From Nodosilinea sp. FACHB-141 (GTDB taxonomy: Bacteria > Cyanobacteriota > Cyanobacteriia > Phormidesmidales > Phormidesmidaceae), in assembly GCF_014696135.1 (NCBI RefSeq), contig NZ_JACJPP010000002.1:1-64000 (forward strand): 64,000 bases of DNA, read 5' to 3'. This document shows positions 29,452 through 38,091 of this stretch, in pieces. The notes beneath the pieces were generated by a model that had not been told where the DNA came from, did no database searches, and worked only from the letters and a program-made list of their open reading frames with translations. The translations under genes and the position numbers were made by a program. Within the stretch, counting starts at the first letter, position 1. Each line of letters starts with the position of its first letter.

Positions 29452-30513
29452 TCAACCGACTGGGTTAGCCCCTGAGGATGGCTCAGAGGGTTGATAAATC
29501 TCCTCAAAGATTCGCTTGATTGCTCCCGCCAGCGGCACGGCCAGCAGCAACCCCAACACCCCCGCGATCTGGGAGCCAATCAACAGCAGCACCAAAATCC
29601 ACACGGGGTTTAGCCCAATGAGATCGCCCAAAATTTTGGGGGCAACGGCATTATCAATCACCTGATCAACCAGCAGAGCCACCACTACTAGCTCTCCCCC
29701 TAGCAAAATGCTGTGAAAACTCACGATGATGGTAGCCGTAAAGATGCCCACAACATCGCCAAACGGAATCAGCGTCATCAGGCCAATGCCGATGCCAAAC
29801 ACAAGCCAATAGGGAATGTGGAGCAGAAAGAAGACGGTCGTTAGACTGGTGACCATGAGTAGCGCGATCGTGGCCTGCCCCACAAAATAGTTCTTAAACT
29901 TTTCCTGAAACGCCAGCCGAATCTGACCGCCAAGGTTGCCCGGTAGCCAGCGCAGCAGACCGCTCCAAAACTCATCCCCATGCAGCAGCAGGTAGAGCGT
30001 CAGCACGACCGTAATCAATACTTCCACTAGGCTGTCAGCGACGCCAACAACCACTTCAAGCAGCTGATCGGGTAGCTGAGCCACCTCATCGGGCAGCATT
30101 TGCGCCACCTGTGTCGCCAGCGCGGTGACATTTAAAGGAATATGTTGAACCGCTAGCCAGGCATCCAACGCCTGAAACTCCTCGCTACCCGACTCTAACC
30201 AATTAGGCAGGCGAGTTTCCAAATCTCCCAACTGCTGAAGCAGGGCCGGCACTAGGGTAAAGCCCAAAACTCCCACTAGCCCAAGTGCCAAAAGCAAAAT
30301 CAGCGCGATGCTGACACCGGGTTTAATGCCGCGCTTTTCAAGCTGCTCAATCGGATAGCTCAACAGAAACGACAGCAGCGTGGCGGCAATCAGCATGGTA
30401 AATGGTGTTTGAAAGGTCTGAAAGACCCTGTAAAGCAGCCAGATGTTCAGAATGGTCAGAGGCAGGGCAATTTCCCACACCAGCCAACGGGGCAGCTTAT
30501 CGAATGCTTGCAT
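29452..30513 (-). CDS. AI-2E family (PerM-like) transporter
   Basis: 353 residues from the ATG at 30513; a TTG at 30579 would add 22 polar residues. Family hallmarks are an N-terminal helix pair, a soluble central region (about 90-170) and six more helices with FVGQATIALLMVTSL, LIPFGDVVGIFTA, VVVALLVDQVIDNAVAPKILG and the conserved LVLLLIGSQIAGVLGLLLAVPL. Members move autoinducer-2, ions or act in stress. The substrate here is unknown. No quorum-sensing gene is nearby, so I do not infer AI-2. Confidence 0.9.
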   Translation of the reverse strand: MQAFDKLPRWLVWEIALPLTILNIWLLYRVFQTFQTPFTMLIAATLLSFLLSYPIEQLEKRGIKPGVSIALILLLALGLVGVLGFTLVPALLQQLGDLETRLPNWLESGSEEFQALDAWLAVQHIPLNVTALATQVAQMLPDEVAQLPDQLLEVVVGVADSLVEVLITVVLTLYLLLHGDEFWSGLLRWLPGNLGGQIRLAFQEKFKNYFVGQATIALLMVTSLTTVFFLLHIPYWLVFGIGIGLMTLIPFGDVVGIFTATIIVSFHSILLGGELVVVALLVDQVIDNAVAPKILGDLIGLNPVWILVLLLIGSQIAGVLGLLLAVPLAGAIKRIFEEIYQPSEPSSGANPVG

Positions 30514-31000
30514 GGTCAATGGGCGTAGCCTATCAGTACGGTCTATAAGACTTAAGGTAGCGTCTTGCGATTGAGGCAAGCGGCGCGCTGAGGTAGAGAT
30601 TAGCAGTCAGTGGATGCCTTACATTAAATCCCGAGCTAATGTCCCCCGATTTGTAGGGACGTAGCATGCTACGCCCCTACGGGGTTCCTGATTACGAATT
30701 GGGGTCTACCAAATCGGATTTGGTATTAGATGATCTGCCCTAAGGGATCCACAAATTAGAGTTCCGCTTGAACCTCATTTTTGGGGAGAACTTTGAACCT
30801 GGATAGCCTATTTGTTATCGGTACTGGCGACTTCTTCCAGGGTGAGTGGGCGCGTGAGGGCCACAGGCAACAAAAGCCTCAGCAGACTCCGCTTCAAACT
30901 GCCTTACCGTTCTTTAAAGGTAGTGCAATATTGGGCTGCCATGCTGCGCTCGCTAGGGGTGTGGGGGGAATGCTTAAGAAGCCATTCCTCAAGGTTATAC
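30514..31000. other. Intergenic region holding a dispersed repeat
   Basis: Contains copy 1 of the 100 bp repeat (30625-30727) and the upstream region of the papain-like protease gene. An open frame reaching 30812 runs into that gene, but its first 63 codons show no similarity. Confidence 0.5.
30625..30727 (+). repeat. Dispersed 100 bp hairpin repeat, copy 1
   Basis: Aligns without gaps to 51392-51494 at roughly 80% identity. The core GTAGGGACGTAGCATGC-TACGCCCCTAC folds into a near-perfect 28 bp palindrome (30653-30680). The end reads AAATCGGATTTGGTATT. Looks like a non-autonomous miniature element; no transposase here. Confidence 0.75.
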
Positions 31001-32329
31001 ATGTTTACGCAGACCCGTAAGTTTCGCATTGGCGGTTATCAGCCGGGGCAAAAGCCGGACGACGTTAAGCATCACCAGATTGGCCGATTTGGGAAAGAGG
31101 AGTTGCCGGGCCGGGTCGATTTGCGCCACCACATGACTGAAGTGGAAGCGCAGGTGGGCAACAGCTGCGTAGCCAATGCCTTTGTAGGGGCCTACGAATA
31201 TCTGGCCAAGCGCGATCTGGGTGATGCTGGTAACGTCAGCCGTCTGTTTGTCTATTACAACGCGCGATCGCAAACCGGTAGCCACAACGAAGATGCTGGC
31301 ACACAGATGCGTTGTGCGATCGAAACCCTAATGCAGCACGGCGCCTGCTCCGAAGACCTCTGGCCCAATGACGAAGAGCTAATCTTCACCGAGCCTGACA
31401 CCGGGGCTTATGACCACGCCTCTAACTTCAAAATTGTCGAAACCGAGACCATCGATACCGACCTAGACCTCTGGCGACATACATTAGCTGAGGGCTACCC
31501 GATCGCCTTTGCCCTCAACACTTTTGAATCGTTTGACGAGGCCACCCGCAACAAAGGCCGCGTCCCTCAGCCCAAGCGCTCCGACAACGTGCGCGAAACC
31601 CACGGTTGGCACGCTATGCTCTGCGTCGGCTACTCCGACAAAGACCGCTTCTTTATCGTGCGCAACTCCTGGGGGCCAGAGTGGGGCGATCGCGGCTACT
31701 GCTACATTCCCTACGACTACGTCATCCACGACGACTACAACGGCCACGACTCCTGGATTATCAAGTCTCTCAGCGATCTCGACTTTAGCGCCGAAGTTTG
31801 GGAAGAGGACGAGTCATTCTTCGCCGATGAATGCTCGCTCTTGCTATACGACTTTTACATTCATACCGAAGACCCCGAAGGCTTCACCGACGCGCTTGCC
31901 GCCCTCTGCCTCACCTACGTCGAAACCGAAGACGACTACTACTTCGACTACGACTACAACGAAGACGAAGGCAGTCCCTATTTACTCAACATCCTCAACT
32001 TTGACCTCAGTGTTGAGGACGGTACTGAGTTTGTTGCCGAGCTAGACGCTCTCTGCCAAGAGTACGCCGTTGATGAATCTTATAGCTTCGGCTACGGCAG
32101 CAGCGACGAAGAAGCGACTGAGGAAGACGAAGCCGTAGAAGAAGAATCCGAAGAAGAGTACGCCGAGGAGGAATCTGAAGAAGAGTACGCTGAAGAGGAG
32201 TCTGAGGAAGAATACACCGAAGAGGAATCCGAGGAAGAGGAATATTCTGAGGAAGATGAGGAGGAGTACGCCGAAGAAGAATCCGAGGAAGAGGAGTATT
32301 CTGAGGAAGAGTACACCGAAGAAGAATAG
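31001..32329 (+). CDS. Papain-like (C1) cysteine protease with acidic tail
   Basis: 442 residues from the ATG at 31001 (AAGG 9 bases upstream). The C1 fold is complete: Q51 and Cys56 in AQVGNSCVANAF, His204 in GWHAMLCVGY, Asn222 in VRNSWGPEWG. No signal peptide or propeptide is visible, so it is probably an intracellular, uninhibited form, as in other bacterial C1 enzymes. Two similar segments of about 45 residues follow (280-320 and 327-365: LLYDFYIHTED…FTDALAALC and LLNILNFDLSVED…FVAELDALC). The last 74 residues are almost only Glu, Ser, Tyr and Asp with an 8-residue period (SEEEYAEE). The substrate is unknown. Confidence 0.88.
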   Translation: MFTQTRKFRIGGYQPGQKPDDVKHHQIGRFGKEELPGRVDLRHHMTEVEAQVGNSCVANAFVGAYEYLAKRDLGDAGNVSRLFVYYNARSQTGSHNEDAGTQMRCAIETLMQHGACSEDLWPNDEELIFTEPDTGAYDHASNFKIVETETIDTDLDLWRHTLAEGYPIAFALNTFESFDEATRNKGRVPQPKRSDNVRETHGWHAMLCVGYSDKDRFFIVRNSWGPEWGDRGYCYIPYDYVIHDDYNGHDSWIIKSLSDLDFSAEVWEEDESFFADECSLLLYDFYIHTEDPEGFTDALAALCLTYVETEDDYYFDYDYNEDEGSPYLLNILNFDLSVEDGTEFVAELDALCQEYAVDESYSFGYGSSDEEATEEDEAVEEESEEEYAEEESEEEYAEEESEEEYTEEESEEEEYSEEDEEEYAEEESEEEEYSEEEYTEEE

Positions 32330-32356
32330 CCGACTGACGGTACCTTGATTTCGATT

Positions 32357-32399
32357 AGCATGGCTTGCAGCGGCAAATTCTCCCAATGCAAGCCATGCT
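32357..32399 (+). terminator. Hairpin after the C1 protease gene
   Basis: AGCATGGCTTGCA (32357-32369) pairs perfectly with TGCAAGCCATGCT (32387-32399), 28 bp after the stop codon. Confidence 0.55.
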
Positions 32400-32525
32400 T
32401 AGGACGGTTGAGGATAGTTAGCTATAGGCGGGTAAATGCGTCGCTCTAAGCCACATAACAAAAGCCGCTCAAGCGGGTGCTACGCTTCAGAAGCTCTCTA
32501 CGCGTCGACAAGCTAAAATCCTTGA

Positions 32526-33584
32526 ATGGATGCTGATTACATCTCAACGCTGAAACAGCGGGTCAAACAGCTTGCTCTAGAACTCGAGCAAACCAAGGCT
32601 CAACTGAAACTGGAACAGCAAGAACGTGCCCAGACAGAAGCGACCCTGCGCGCAAGTAACGAACAGCTCCAGCAAATTCTCAACTCTACCGACGCGGGTA
32701 TTGCCCTTGTCGACGCCGAGCGACGATACCAGTTTGTCAACCGGTTTTATGAAGTACGCTTCAACCGTTCCCGAGAGAGCATTCTAAATAAATACGTCTG
32801 GGATGTAATTGGTGAAGAAGCATACGCCTCTGTCAAAGACTATGTTGAGCGCGTTTTAAAGGGAGAGCCTCAAAGCTTTGAATTTGGCATGGTCTATCGC
32901 AATGGTGACTACGTCTATCTCACCAGTTGTTTAACGCCAGCCTTCAGCAGTGACCAGGAGGTAGTTGGCTACTATTTATTTGTTTTTGACAGCACAGAGC
33001 GCCGTCGTCTTGAGCAATCTCTCCAGGCCGCCAATACAAAGCTAGAAAAGTTAGCCACCGTAGATAGCCTCACTCAAATCGCAAATCGACGAAAATTTGA
33101 TGACTATCTAGAGCAGGAATGGCAGCGCGCCCTACGCAGTCAGCAGCCGCTCTCGTTGATTATGTTTGATGTTGACGCATTCAAACGCTATAACGATTAC
33201 TACGGTCACCAAAAGGGTGATGACTGCTTAGTTAGCATTGCTCAGACGGTTAAATTAACAGTTGAACGGACGACTGATGTGGTAGCCCGCTACGGGGGCG
33301 AAGAATTCGCCGTTGTTTTACCCAATACTGATTTGTTTGGCGCAACTGCGATTGCAGAGCAAATTCAACAGGCCGTTAAAGCCCTAGCCATCCCCCATGA
33401 AACCTCAACAGTCAGCACCGTTGTTTCGATTAGTTTGGGTGTTGCTAGCCTAATACCCACCACCATCGGGTCGCCCAAGCAGCTTATTGCCAGTGCCGAT
33501 CGGGCGCTCTATGCCGCCAAGCAGCAGGGGCGCGATCGCTACGTTGTTGACAGCACCCAAGGTCAAGGCTCCACACCGTCATAG
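32526..33584 (+). CDS. PAS-GGDEF diguanylate cyclase
   Basis: 352 residues, cytosolic. An N-terminal coiled coil (about 5-50) leads to a PAS domain (about 50-165) and a GGDEF domain (about 180-345). The active-site signature is GGEEF in ARYGGEEFAVVLP, a fully active variant. The inhibitory I-site RxxD is present five residues upstream (RTTD), so product feedback by c-di-GMP is expected. The metal-binding Asp in MFDVDAFKRYND is present. It makes c-di-GMP from two GTP. The PAS ligand is unknown. Confidence 0.92.
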   Translation: MDADYISTLKQRVKQLALELEQTKAQLKLEQQERAQTEATLRASNEQLQQILNSTDAGIALVDAERRYQFVNRFYEVRFNRSRESILNKYVWDVIGEEAYASVKDYVERVLKGEPQSFEFGMVYRNGDYVYLTSCLTPAFSSDQEVVGYYLFVFDSTERRRLEQSLQAANTKLEKLATVDSLTQIANRRKFDDYLEQEWQRALRSQQPLSLIMFDVDAFKRYNDYYGHQKGDDCLVSIAQTVKLTVERTTDVVARYGGEEFAVVLPNTDLFGATAIAEQIQQAVKALAIPHETSTVSTVVSISLGVASLIPTTIGSPKQLIASADRALYAAKQQGRDRYVVDSTQGQGSTPS

Positions 33585-34183
33585 AAGGGTAGGAAAGGAT
33601 GTTGGCGTCGATCGCTCAGTTTCCCGCATGCCTGGAGCTTCCATATTAAAAATGAAGGATGTGAATACGATCGCAGAACAAGCTAAAGCCTAGGTGGCCA
33701 AGTGCTGCTGCCGCCCATGGCGATTGAGGGTACGCGCAAGTTTAGATAACGGCGATCGCGACCGTCATCTAAACGAGAACCAGGCAAGCAAAGAAGGATC
33801 ATGACTTGCTTACACCAGCAATCATGGAATTTGCTTGACTTGGGCAGAATAGACAAAAAACTTTAACTAAATTCCAGATTCTCAATCGAGAATCTGGTGA
33901 AAAACAGCTAGCAAACAGTGCGCTTGATCAGCAGGCAACCTCAAACTCAATCTAGAGGTCTTCAGAAGTTCGCTCTAAGCAGATTGTTAAGCTGCAATCG
34001 TACTTGCTGTTGTACAAGTAGCTTGAATAGTCTTGGCATTCGGGCACTCAACGAATTTTAACCTATCGTGCCTCCCTTCTATGCCATTCGATAGGTCCTT
34101 CCGCTTGAAGAAATTTTTAGCATTACCTAATAAACGCCTCGATTTAACCTCTTCAAACCTCAACTCTAATTCTACCTAATCCC
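33585..34183. other. Intergenic region with two hairpins
   Basis: 599 bp, no gene supported. It holds the hairpin at 33741-33773 and a perfect 10 bp stem with a 4-base loop at 33874-33897 (CCAGATTCTC-AATC-GAGAATCTGG). The sequence becomes AT-richer towards the baeRF gene. Confidence 0.45.
33741..33773 (+). terminator. Hairpin with HIP1 loop
   Basis: TTTAGATAACGG pairs with CCGTCATCTAAA (one mismatch) around a loop that contains a HIP1 octamer (GCGATCGC, 33752-33759 region). It lies 157 bp after the diguanylate cyclase. Confidence 0.4.
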
Positions 34184-35341
34184 ATGAGCTTTCTTTCGCT
34201 AGAAGAACTAAAAGAACTCGTCGAACAGCCACAAGGATTGTGTATATCGATGTACATGCCGACCGTACAGGTAGGTTCAGATACAAAGCAAAACTCTGTC
34301 CGGTTTAAAAACCTAATTCGGCAAGCAGAAGCACAGCTAGAACAGTATGAATCGCGTCCAGATGATTCGGCTCAATTCTTTGCGCCCGCCCTCGAATTAG
34401 ACAATGATGAGTTTTGGCAGCATCAGAGCGCAGGATTGGCTTTGTTTGTCGCAGAAGGATTCTTTCGTTATTACTGTGTGCCGATCGAACTGATTGAATT
34501 GGTGGTTGTGAGCGATCGCTTCCACCTTAAACCGCTAATTCCACTGCTAAGCGGAGATGACCGTTTTTATATTCTCACGCTTGGTCAGCGCGATGTGCGT
34601 CTTTTAGAAGCCAATCGTTACGGCATCACTCGTGAAATTGAAATCGAAGGCTTGCCAAAGGATATGGATGAAGCCTTGCAGTATGACGAAACATCGAAGG
34701 ATCAACAGCGGCGCCAGGAAGGTGGCGCTGGTCGTGCAGGCTTACAAGGAGGTGGCTCATATCACGGACAGGGAGCCGATCGCGAGAACGTCAAGGAAGA
34801 CTTATTGCAATACTTCCTGCTAGTGAATAAAGCGCTGCACAACTTTTTCCGCAATCGCCGTGCGCCGCTTGTTCTAGCTGGGGTTAGCTATTTGCTGCCG
34901 ATTTACCAAGAGGCCAATACTTACAATTTCATTGTGGAAGAAGGTATTCAACACAACACAAAGGAACAAACAGCGCAAGAGCTGCATGCAGAAGCTTGGG
35001 CGATCGTGGAGCCACAGTTTGAGGCAGGCAAGCAAAATGCGCTCGACTATTATCACGAGTCGAGTGCCGCTGGTAAGGGCTCGGATGACTTAAACGAAGT
35101 GATTCAAGGTGCGTTCTATGGTCGTGTAGAGCAGCTCTTCGTTCCTGTTGGAGTGCAAAAGTGGGGGCATTTCGATCCAGAAGCAATGGAGCTTGAAATG
35201 CACAATGATGCTCAACCGGGTGACGAAGATTTACTGAATGCAGCAGCGATTCAGACGATCTTTCATGGTGGAACAGTACATGCAGTTGAACCGCAGACGA
35301 TGCCGGATGACGCCCCGATCGCAGCAGTATTTCGCTACTGA
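34184..35341 (+). CDS. baeRF family 3-like protein (bacterial release-factor-like domain)
   Basis: 385 residues resembling the bacterial archaeo-eukaryotic release factor group, family 3: LCISMYMPT at the start, FKNLIRQAE, the FYILTLGQRDVRLLEANR segment (about 135-152), the gap region rich in Gly and Gln (about 180-205), and APLVLAGVSYLLPIYQEAN. These proteins share the eRF1/Pelota fold and are thought to act on ribosomes or as peptidyl-tRNA-related enzymes in stress or conflict settings. The activity is unproven. Codon use and base composition are AT-richer than neighbours, hinting at transfer. It stands alone. Confidence 0.75.
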   Translation: MSFLSLEELKELVEQPQGLCISMYMPTVQVGSDTKQNSVRFKNLIRQAEAQLEQYESRPDDSAQFFAPALELDNDEFWQHQSAGLALFVAEGFFRYYCVPIELIELVVVSDRFHLKPLIPLLSGDDRFYILTLGQRDVRLLEANRYGITREIEIEGLPKDMDEALQYDETSKDQQRRQEGGAGRAGLQGGGSYHGQGADRENVKEDLLQYFLLVNKALHNFFRNRRAPLVLAGVSYLLPIYQEANTYNFIVEEGIQHNTKEQTAQELHAEAWAIVEPQFEAGKQNALDYYHESSAAGKGSDDLNEVIQGAFYGRVEQLFVPVGVQKWGHFDPEAMELEMHNDAQPGDEDLLNAAAIQTIFHGGTVHAVEPQTMPDDAPIAAVFRY

Positions 35342-36107
35342 TTGCGTGTGAAAAGGCGCAACTGCCTCTGCTCGGTCGGTAGAGACCTTTGTGAGCGATC
35401 GCTATCCAAGCCTTCCCTCAAAGATTTGGGTGGCGATCGGATTATGCCGAAAAAAATGGTGTTGGGTTCACTATGAATCCAGCCTGTGAGCCGGATGATT
35501 GTACCCTAGCTACCCCGCTTACACTGCCTTAGCGGGTAGCTAGGGCAGTTCGCGTTCTATTTTCCTTTACCTGCCCCGCCCTGGGGCAAGCCTTGCTCAC
35601 TAACCATAGAAGGAAACAGAACCCATACCTCAATGCCTTGAACTAGCCGCCAACGGGGCGTCCAATCTTCTACCTGTTCAGCCTACCAAACCCCATCCTC
35701 GGTCAGAGCGAGTGCGCCACATGATCTATAGCAGCCTCGCCGGGCTAGACCGCACTATCAAAATTCTCCCTGTCCTCGGCTATACCAACCCTACTAACTG
35801 CTACCCCGATTCCACCCAGCATTGCCAACTCAGAGGAAATGGCACGGTCGTTAGGAGATGGGGCGTGGATTGATCATTAAGACCAGAATTGCGCGAATCG
35901 AGTAAGCACTTCTTTCTTAAGAAAGTTGTTTACCAGTTTGAGTATAGTGATTTGGGCTACAAGCCCTGGCTGCATCTCCCTCAAACGGAGGGCTGGTTTA
36001 GTCCTGGTTTCTGCCCTTAGAGCGAAGGAGATATTCATTTATTCTCCTAGGCTGAGACCATATTCAATCCGCACATTCCTAAACCGCTAAGACCTTCTTA
36101 GCATCAA
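35342..36107. other. Long intergenic region, one strong hairpin
   Basis: 766 bp with no supported gene on either strand. The hairpin at 35504-35545 is the only clear structure. A short frame at 35721-35860 has no start signals. Confidence 0.4.
35504..35545. terminator. Long inverted repeat downstream of baeRF
   Basis: CCCTAGCTACCC (35504-35515) pairs perfectly with GGGTAGCTAGGG (35534-35545), with three more pairs inside after one bulged base. A T-containing stretch follows (TTCTATTTTCC at about 35555-35565). Confidence 0.5.
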
Positions 36108-36215
36108 ATGCGGAAATTTCACCTCAAGTTAGTTACTTCACTGAATCTCAAATTGCCTCCAAAACTTTATTGGCGGGCAACCGACCATCAATTCTTGAAA
36201 ATATTGGATAGTGCC

Positions 36216-36716
36216 ATGATTACACTTTTTCGTTCTTTTTTGGTCGCGGTTTATCGTCAGCTTCCTGGCTTTTTAGCGCGACTGGGCTCAAGCTTTCAAA
36301 CTGTGCAAATGCGCCAACCTCTAACTCGCTTAGCCGCCCAAACGGCTATTGTTAGTGTGTTGGCTATGGCCTTGTGGGTGGGCTCCATCGGTGCCTACAC
36401 CCAGTCTGCCCAAGCAGGCGACAATCTGGATGGCAGAGTCTATGAGGGCGAAGCTGTGCGTCAGTCCCGCGAGCCCGGTAGCCGACATAATGTCACTGGT
36501 AGCGACCAGCCAGTAGGAACTCCGCAAGGGCTCTCCAAGGCACCCGAAGATCAGGCTCAGGGCATTCTAGACAACGTCAAGGATGCGGTTCAGAGCGTCT
36601 TGCCCGGTGAGCCCGGCAATGGAGTTGGCCAAAATGCCTACAACCCCAACACCAACCCAGACACTAACCCCAATACCCACGCCAATACCAATCCTGTCTC
36701 TACCCAGAAGCGCTAG
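36216..36716 (+). CDS. Exported hypothetical protein with Asn/Pro repeats
   Basis: 166 residues from the ATG at 36216; another ATG at 36108 would add 36. The hydrophobic segment VSVLAMALWVGSIGAY ends at QSAQA-GDN, a good signal peptidase site, so the mature part of about 100 residues is periplasmic or lumenal. It contains a helical stretch ILDNVKDAVQSVLPG and ends in NPNTNPDTNPNTHANTNP, a disordered repeat. The helical stretch resembles those of small stress proteins. Family unknown. Confidence 0.6.
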   Translation: MITLFRSFLVAVYRQLPGFLARLGSSFQTVQMRQPLTRLAAQTAIVSVLAMALWVGSIGAYTQSAQAGDNLDGRVYEGEAVRQSREPGSRHNVTGSDQPVGTPQGLSKAPEDQAQGILDNVKDAVQSVLPGEPGNGVGQNAYNPNTNPDTNPNTHANTNPVSTQKR

Positions 36717-37214
36717 GGCAGAGACTTAGTAACCCCATTACGGCATTTTTGCAGGCTAGTAAGGCACATGAACTGCCCTAAGACCTTTGGCATCTGGGTC
36801 CTAACCGTGCCTTATGTCGCTAGGAAATGCTGCATTGCTCCCTCTCTCGAGGACTCTCTTACCCTTCTACTCAAAAATGAGCGATCGCGCTATGCATCGC
36901 CTGTTTTAAGAGTGGAGGGTAAGTTTTTTTGATATCAATTTTTTTAGTAGTAACCGCTCTGCTCAACGCAGATAATCTTGACCGATATCTTCCCTTACAA
37001 AAATGAGGCAACCAATCGGAGTCTTTACAGCCCCTTTCAAGAGGGCAGTGAAGAGAGGATCCAAAATCTATAGTGCTATTTCACAGATTTGATATGCCAA
37101 TAGCTATCAAATTCTCTCAAAATCGGGCCAGAAGAAAGTCTATCTAGAGGATGTTTTAGCAAAGAGGGTTAGCAAGGTAAAACTGGATAGTTAAATTCTA
37201 TGAGGACTATGTCT
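36717..37214. other. Intergenic region, no gene seen
   Basis: About 500 bp between two exported stress-type proteins. T-rich around 36925-36945. No strong hairpin or coding frame. Confidence 0.35.
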
Positions 37215-37661
37215 ATGAAGTCTAATCGTTTTATGAACCAACTTTCGACCCTAGGTCGTAAATTGACTGCAACCATAGTTTGCCTAGTTGCGATCGCCTT
37301 TGTTTGGCAGAGCCCACTGGCCTCAAATATCTCAGCCATGGCTTCCCCCGCTGGAACTCTGATTGCGTCCGCAGACGCTGGTAACCAGGTCAAGGGTGCC
37401 GCTGAAGATATCAAAGGGGCTTCTAAAAATATCATCCGCGGTACGGAAGACAAAGTTAAAGATGCTGCTAGAAGCAATGCCTCCAAAGTCGATCAGGCTG
37501 ACGAAACAGGGAGCGCTGTTGAGGGCAAAGCCAAGCGTGATCGCAACCGTATTGAGCAAAAAGCATCCAAAGATGCCGATCGCACTGAGCAAGCAGCAGA
37601 AAAATCCATGAACGCCGTTGAGCGTGCCGTGGATAACATCAAAGGTGCTTTTAGCGACTAG
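37215..37661 (+). CDS. Exported CsbD-like stress protein
   Basis: 148 residues from the ATG at 37215; ATGs at 37200 and 37209 are also in frame. A long leader (KLTATIVCLVAIAFVW, then a small-residue region to about 50) suggests export. The mature part has CsbD-like modules: VKGAAEDIKGASKNIIRG and DKVKDAARSNASK, followed by Lys/Glu/Ala-rich helices (RIEQKASKDADRTEQ, MNAVERAVDNIKGAF). Such hydrophilic helical proteins are induced by osmotic and general stress and may protect membranes or proteins. A perfect palindrome follows. Confidence 0.7.
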   Translation: MKSNRFMNQLSTLGRKLTATIVCLVAIAFVWQSPLASNISAMASPAGTLIASADAGNQVKGAAEDIKGASKNIIRGTEDKVKDAARSNASKVDQADETGSAVEGKAKRDRNRIEQKASKDADRTEQAAEKSMNAVERAVDNIKGAFSD

Positions 37662-37742
37662 TTTTAGCGCCTGAGAGTGTAGAAAAATAAGGTGGTAAAC
37701 GCCTTAAGTAGCGCTCTTTGATCTCGTTATCAAGCTCTAGAT

Positions 37743-37770
37743 GCCCACCAACCCGATCGGGTTGGTGGGC
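37743..37770 (+). terminator. Perfect 28 bp palindrome after the CsbD-like gene
   Basis: GCCCACCAACCCGA followed by its reverse complement, apex CCCGATCGGG. It lies 82 bp after the stop codon and is followed by CCTTATTTATAA. Confidence 0.55.
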
Positions 37771-37951
37771 GTCCCTTATTTATAAGGACAAACGCAGCCA
37801 ACCTAACCTGTGCGTTCTTCGGCTAGGGCGGACAAGAAGGCTAGGCGACGGGCTCAACTGCTTTAGAAGTTACTGCGCTTTTCAGCGCCTCACTCTGACT
37901 TGGCAGTGCGGTGGGCGATCGCGCCTATCAAGCACTGTCGCTTAAAAAAAT

Positions 37952-38076
37952 CTAGAGCCAGACCATAGGCAATCCGTTGGGCAACTTGAACCGTATAGTC
38001 AGCTATTGTGGTTATTACAGTTTGTAGTCTCGCTCGTGTCTTGCAGGCGCTAGGGCCAGACTATAGACAATCCTTT
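37952..38076 (+). repeat. Short direct repeat upstream of ilvD
   Basis: CTAGAGCCAGACCATAGGCAATCC (37952-37975) recurs as CTAGGGCCAGACTATAGACAATCC (38050-38073), 98 bp apart. The second copy ends about 20 bp before the ilvD start, so it may be a duplicated promoter or operator region. Confidence 0.5.
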
Positions 38077-38091
38077 AGTCTAGAATGCGCC

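Noticed and set aside
32042-32391. Minus-strand Phe/Leu-rich and Ser-rich frames
   Set aside because: These are the antisense readings of the GAA/GAG repeats that encode the acidic tail of the C1 protease.
36216-36716. Asn/Pro-rich C-terminus as a surface adhesin
   Set aside because: The repeat is short (about 18 residues) and lacks any adhesin domain or anchor.
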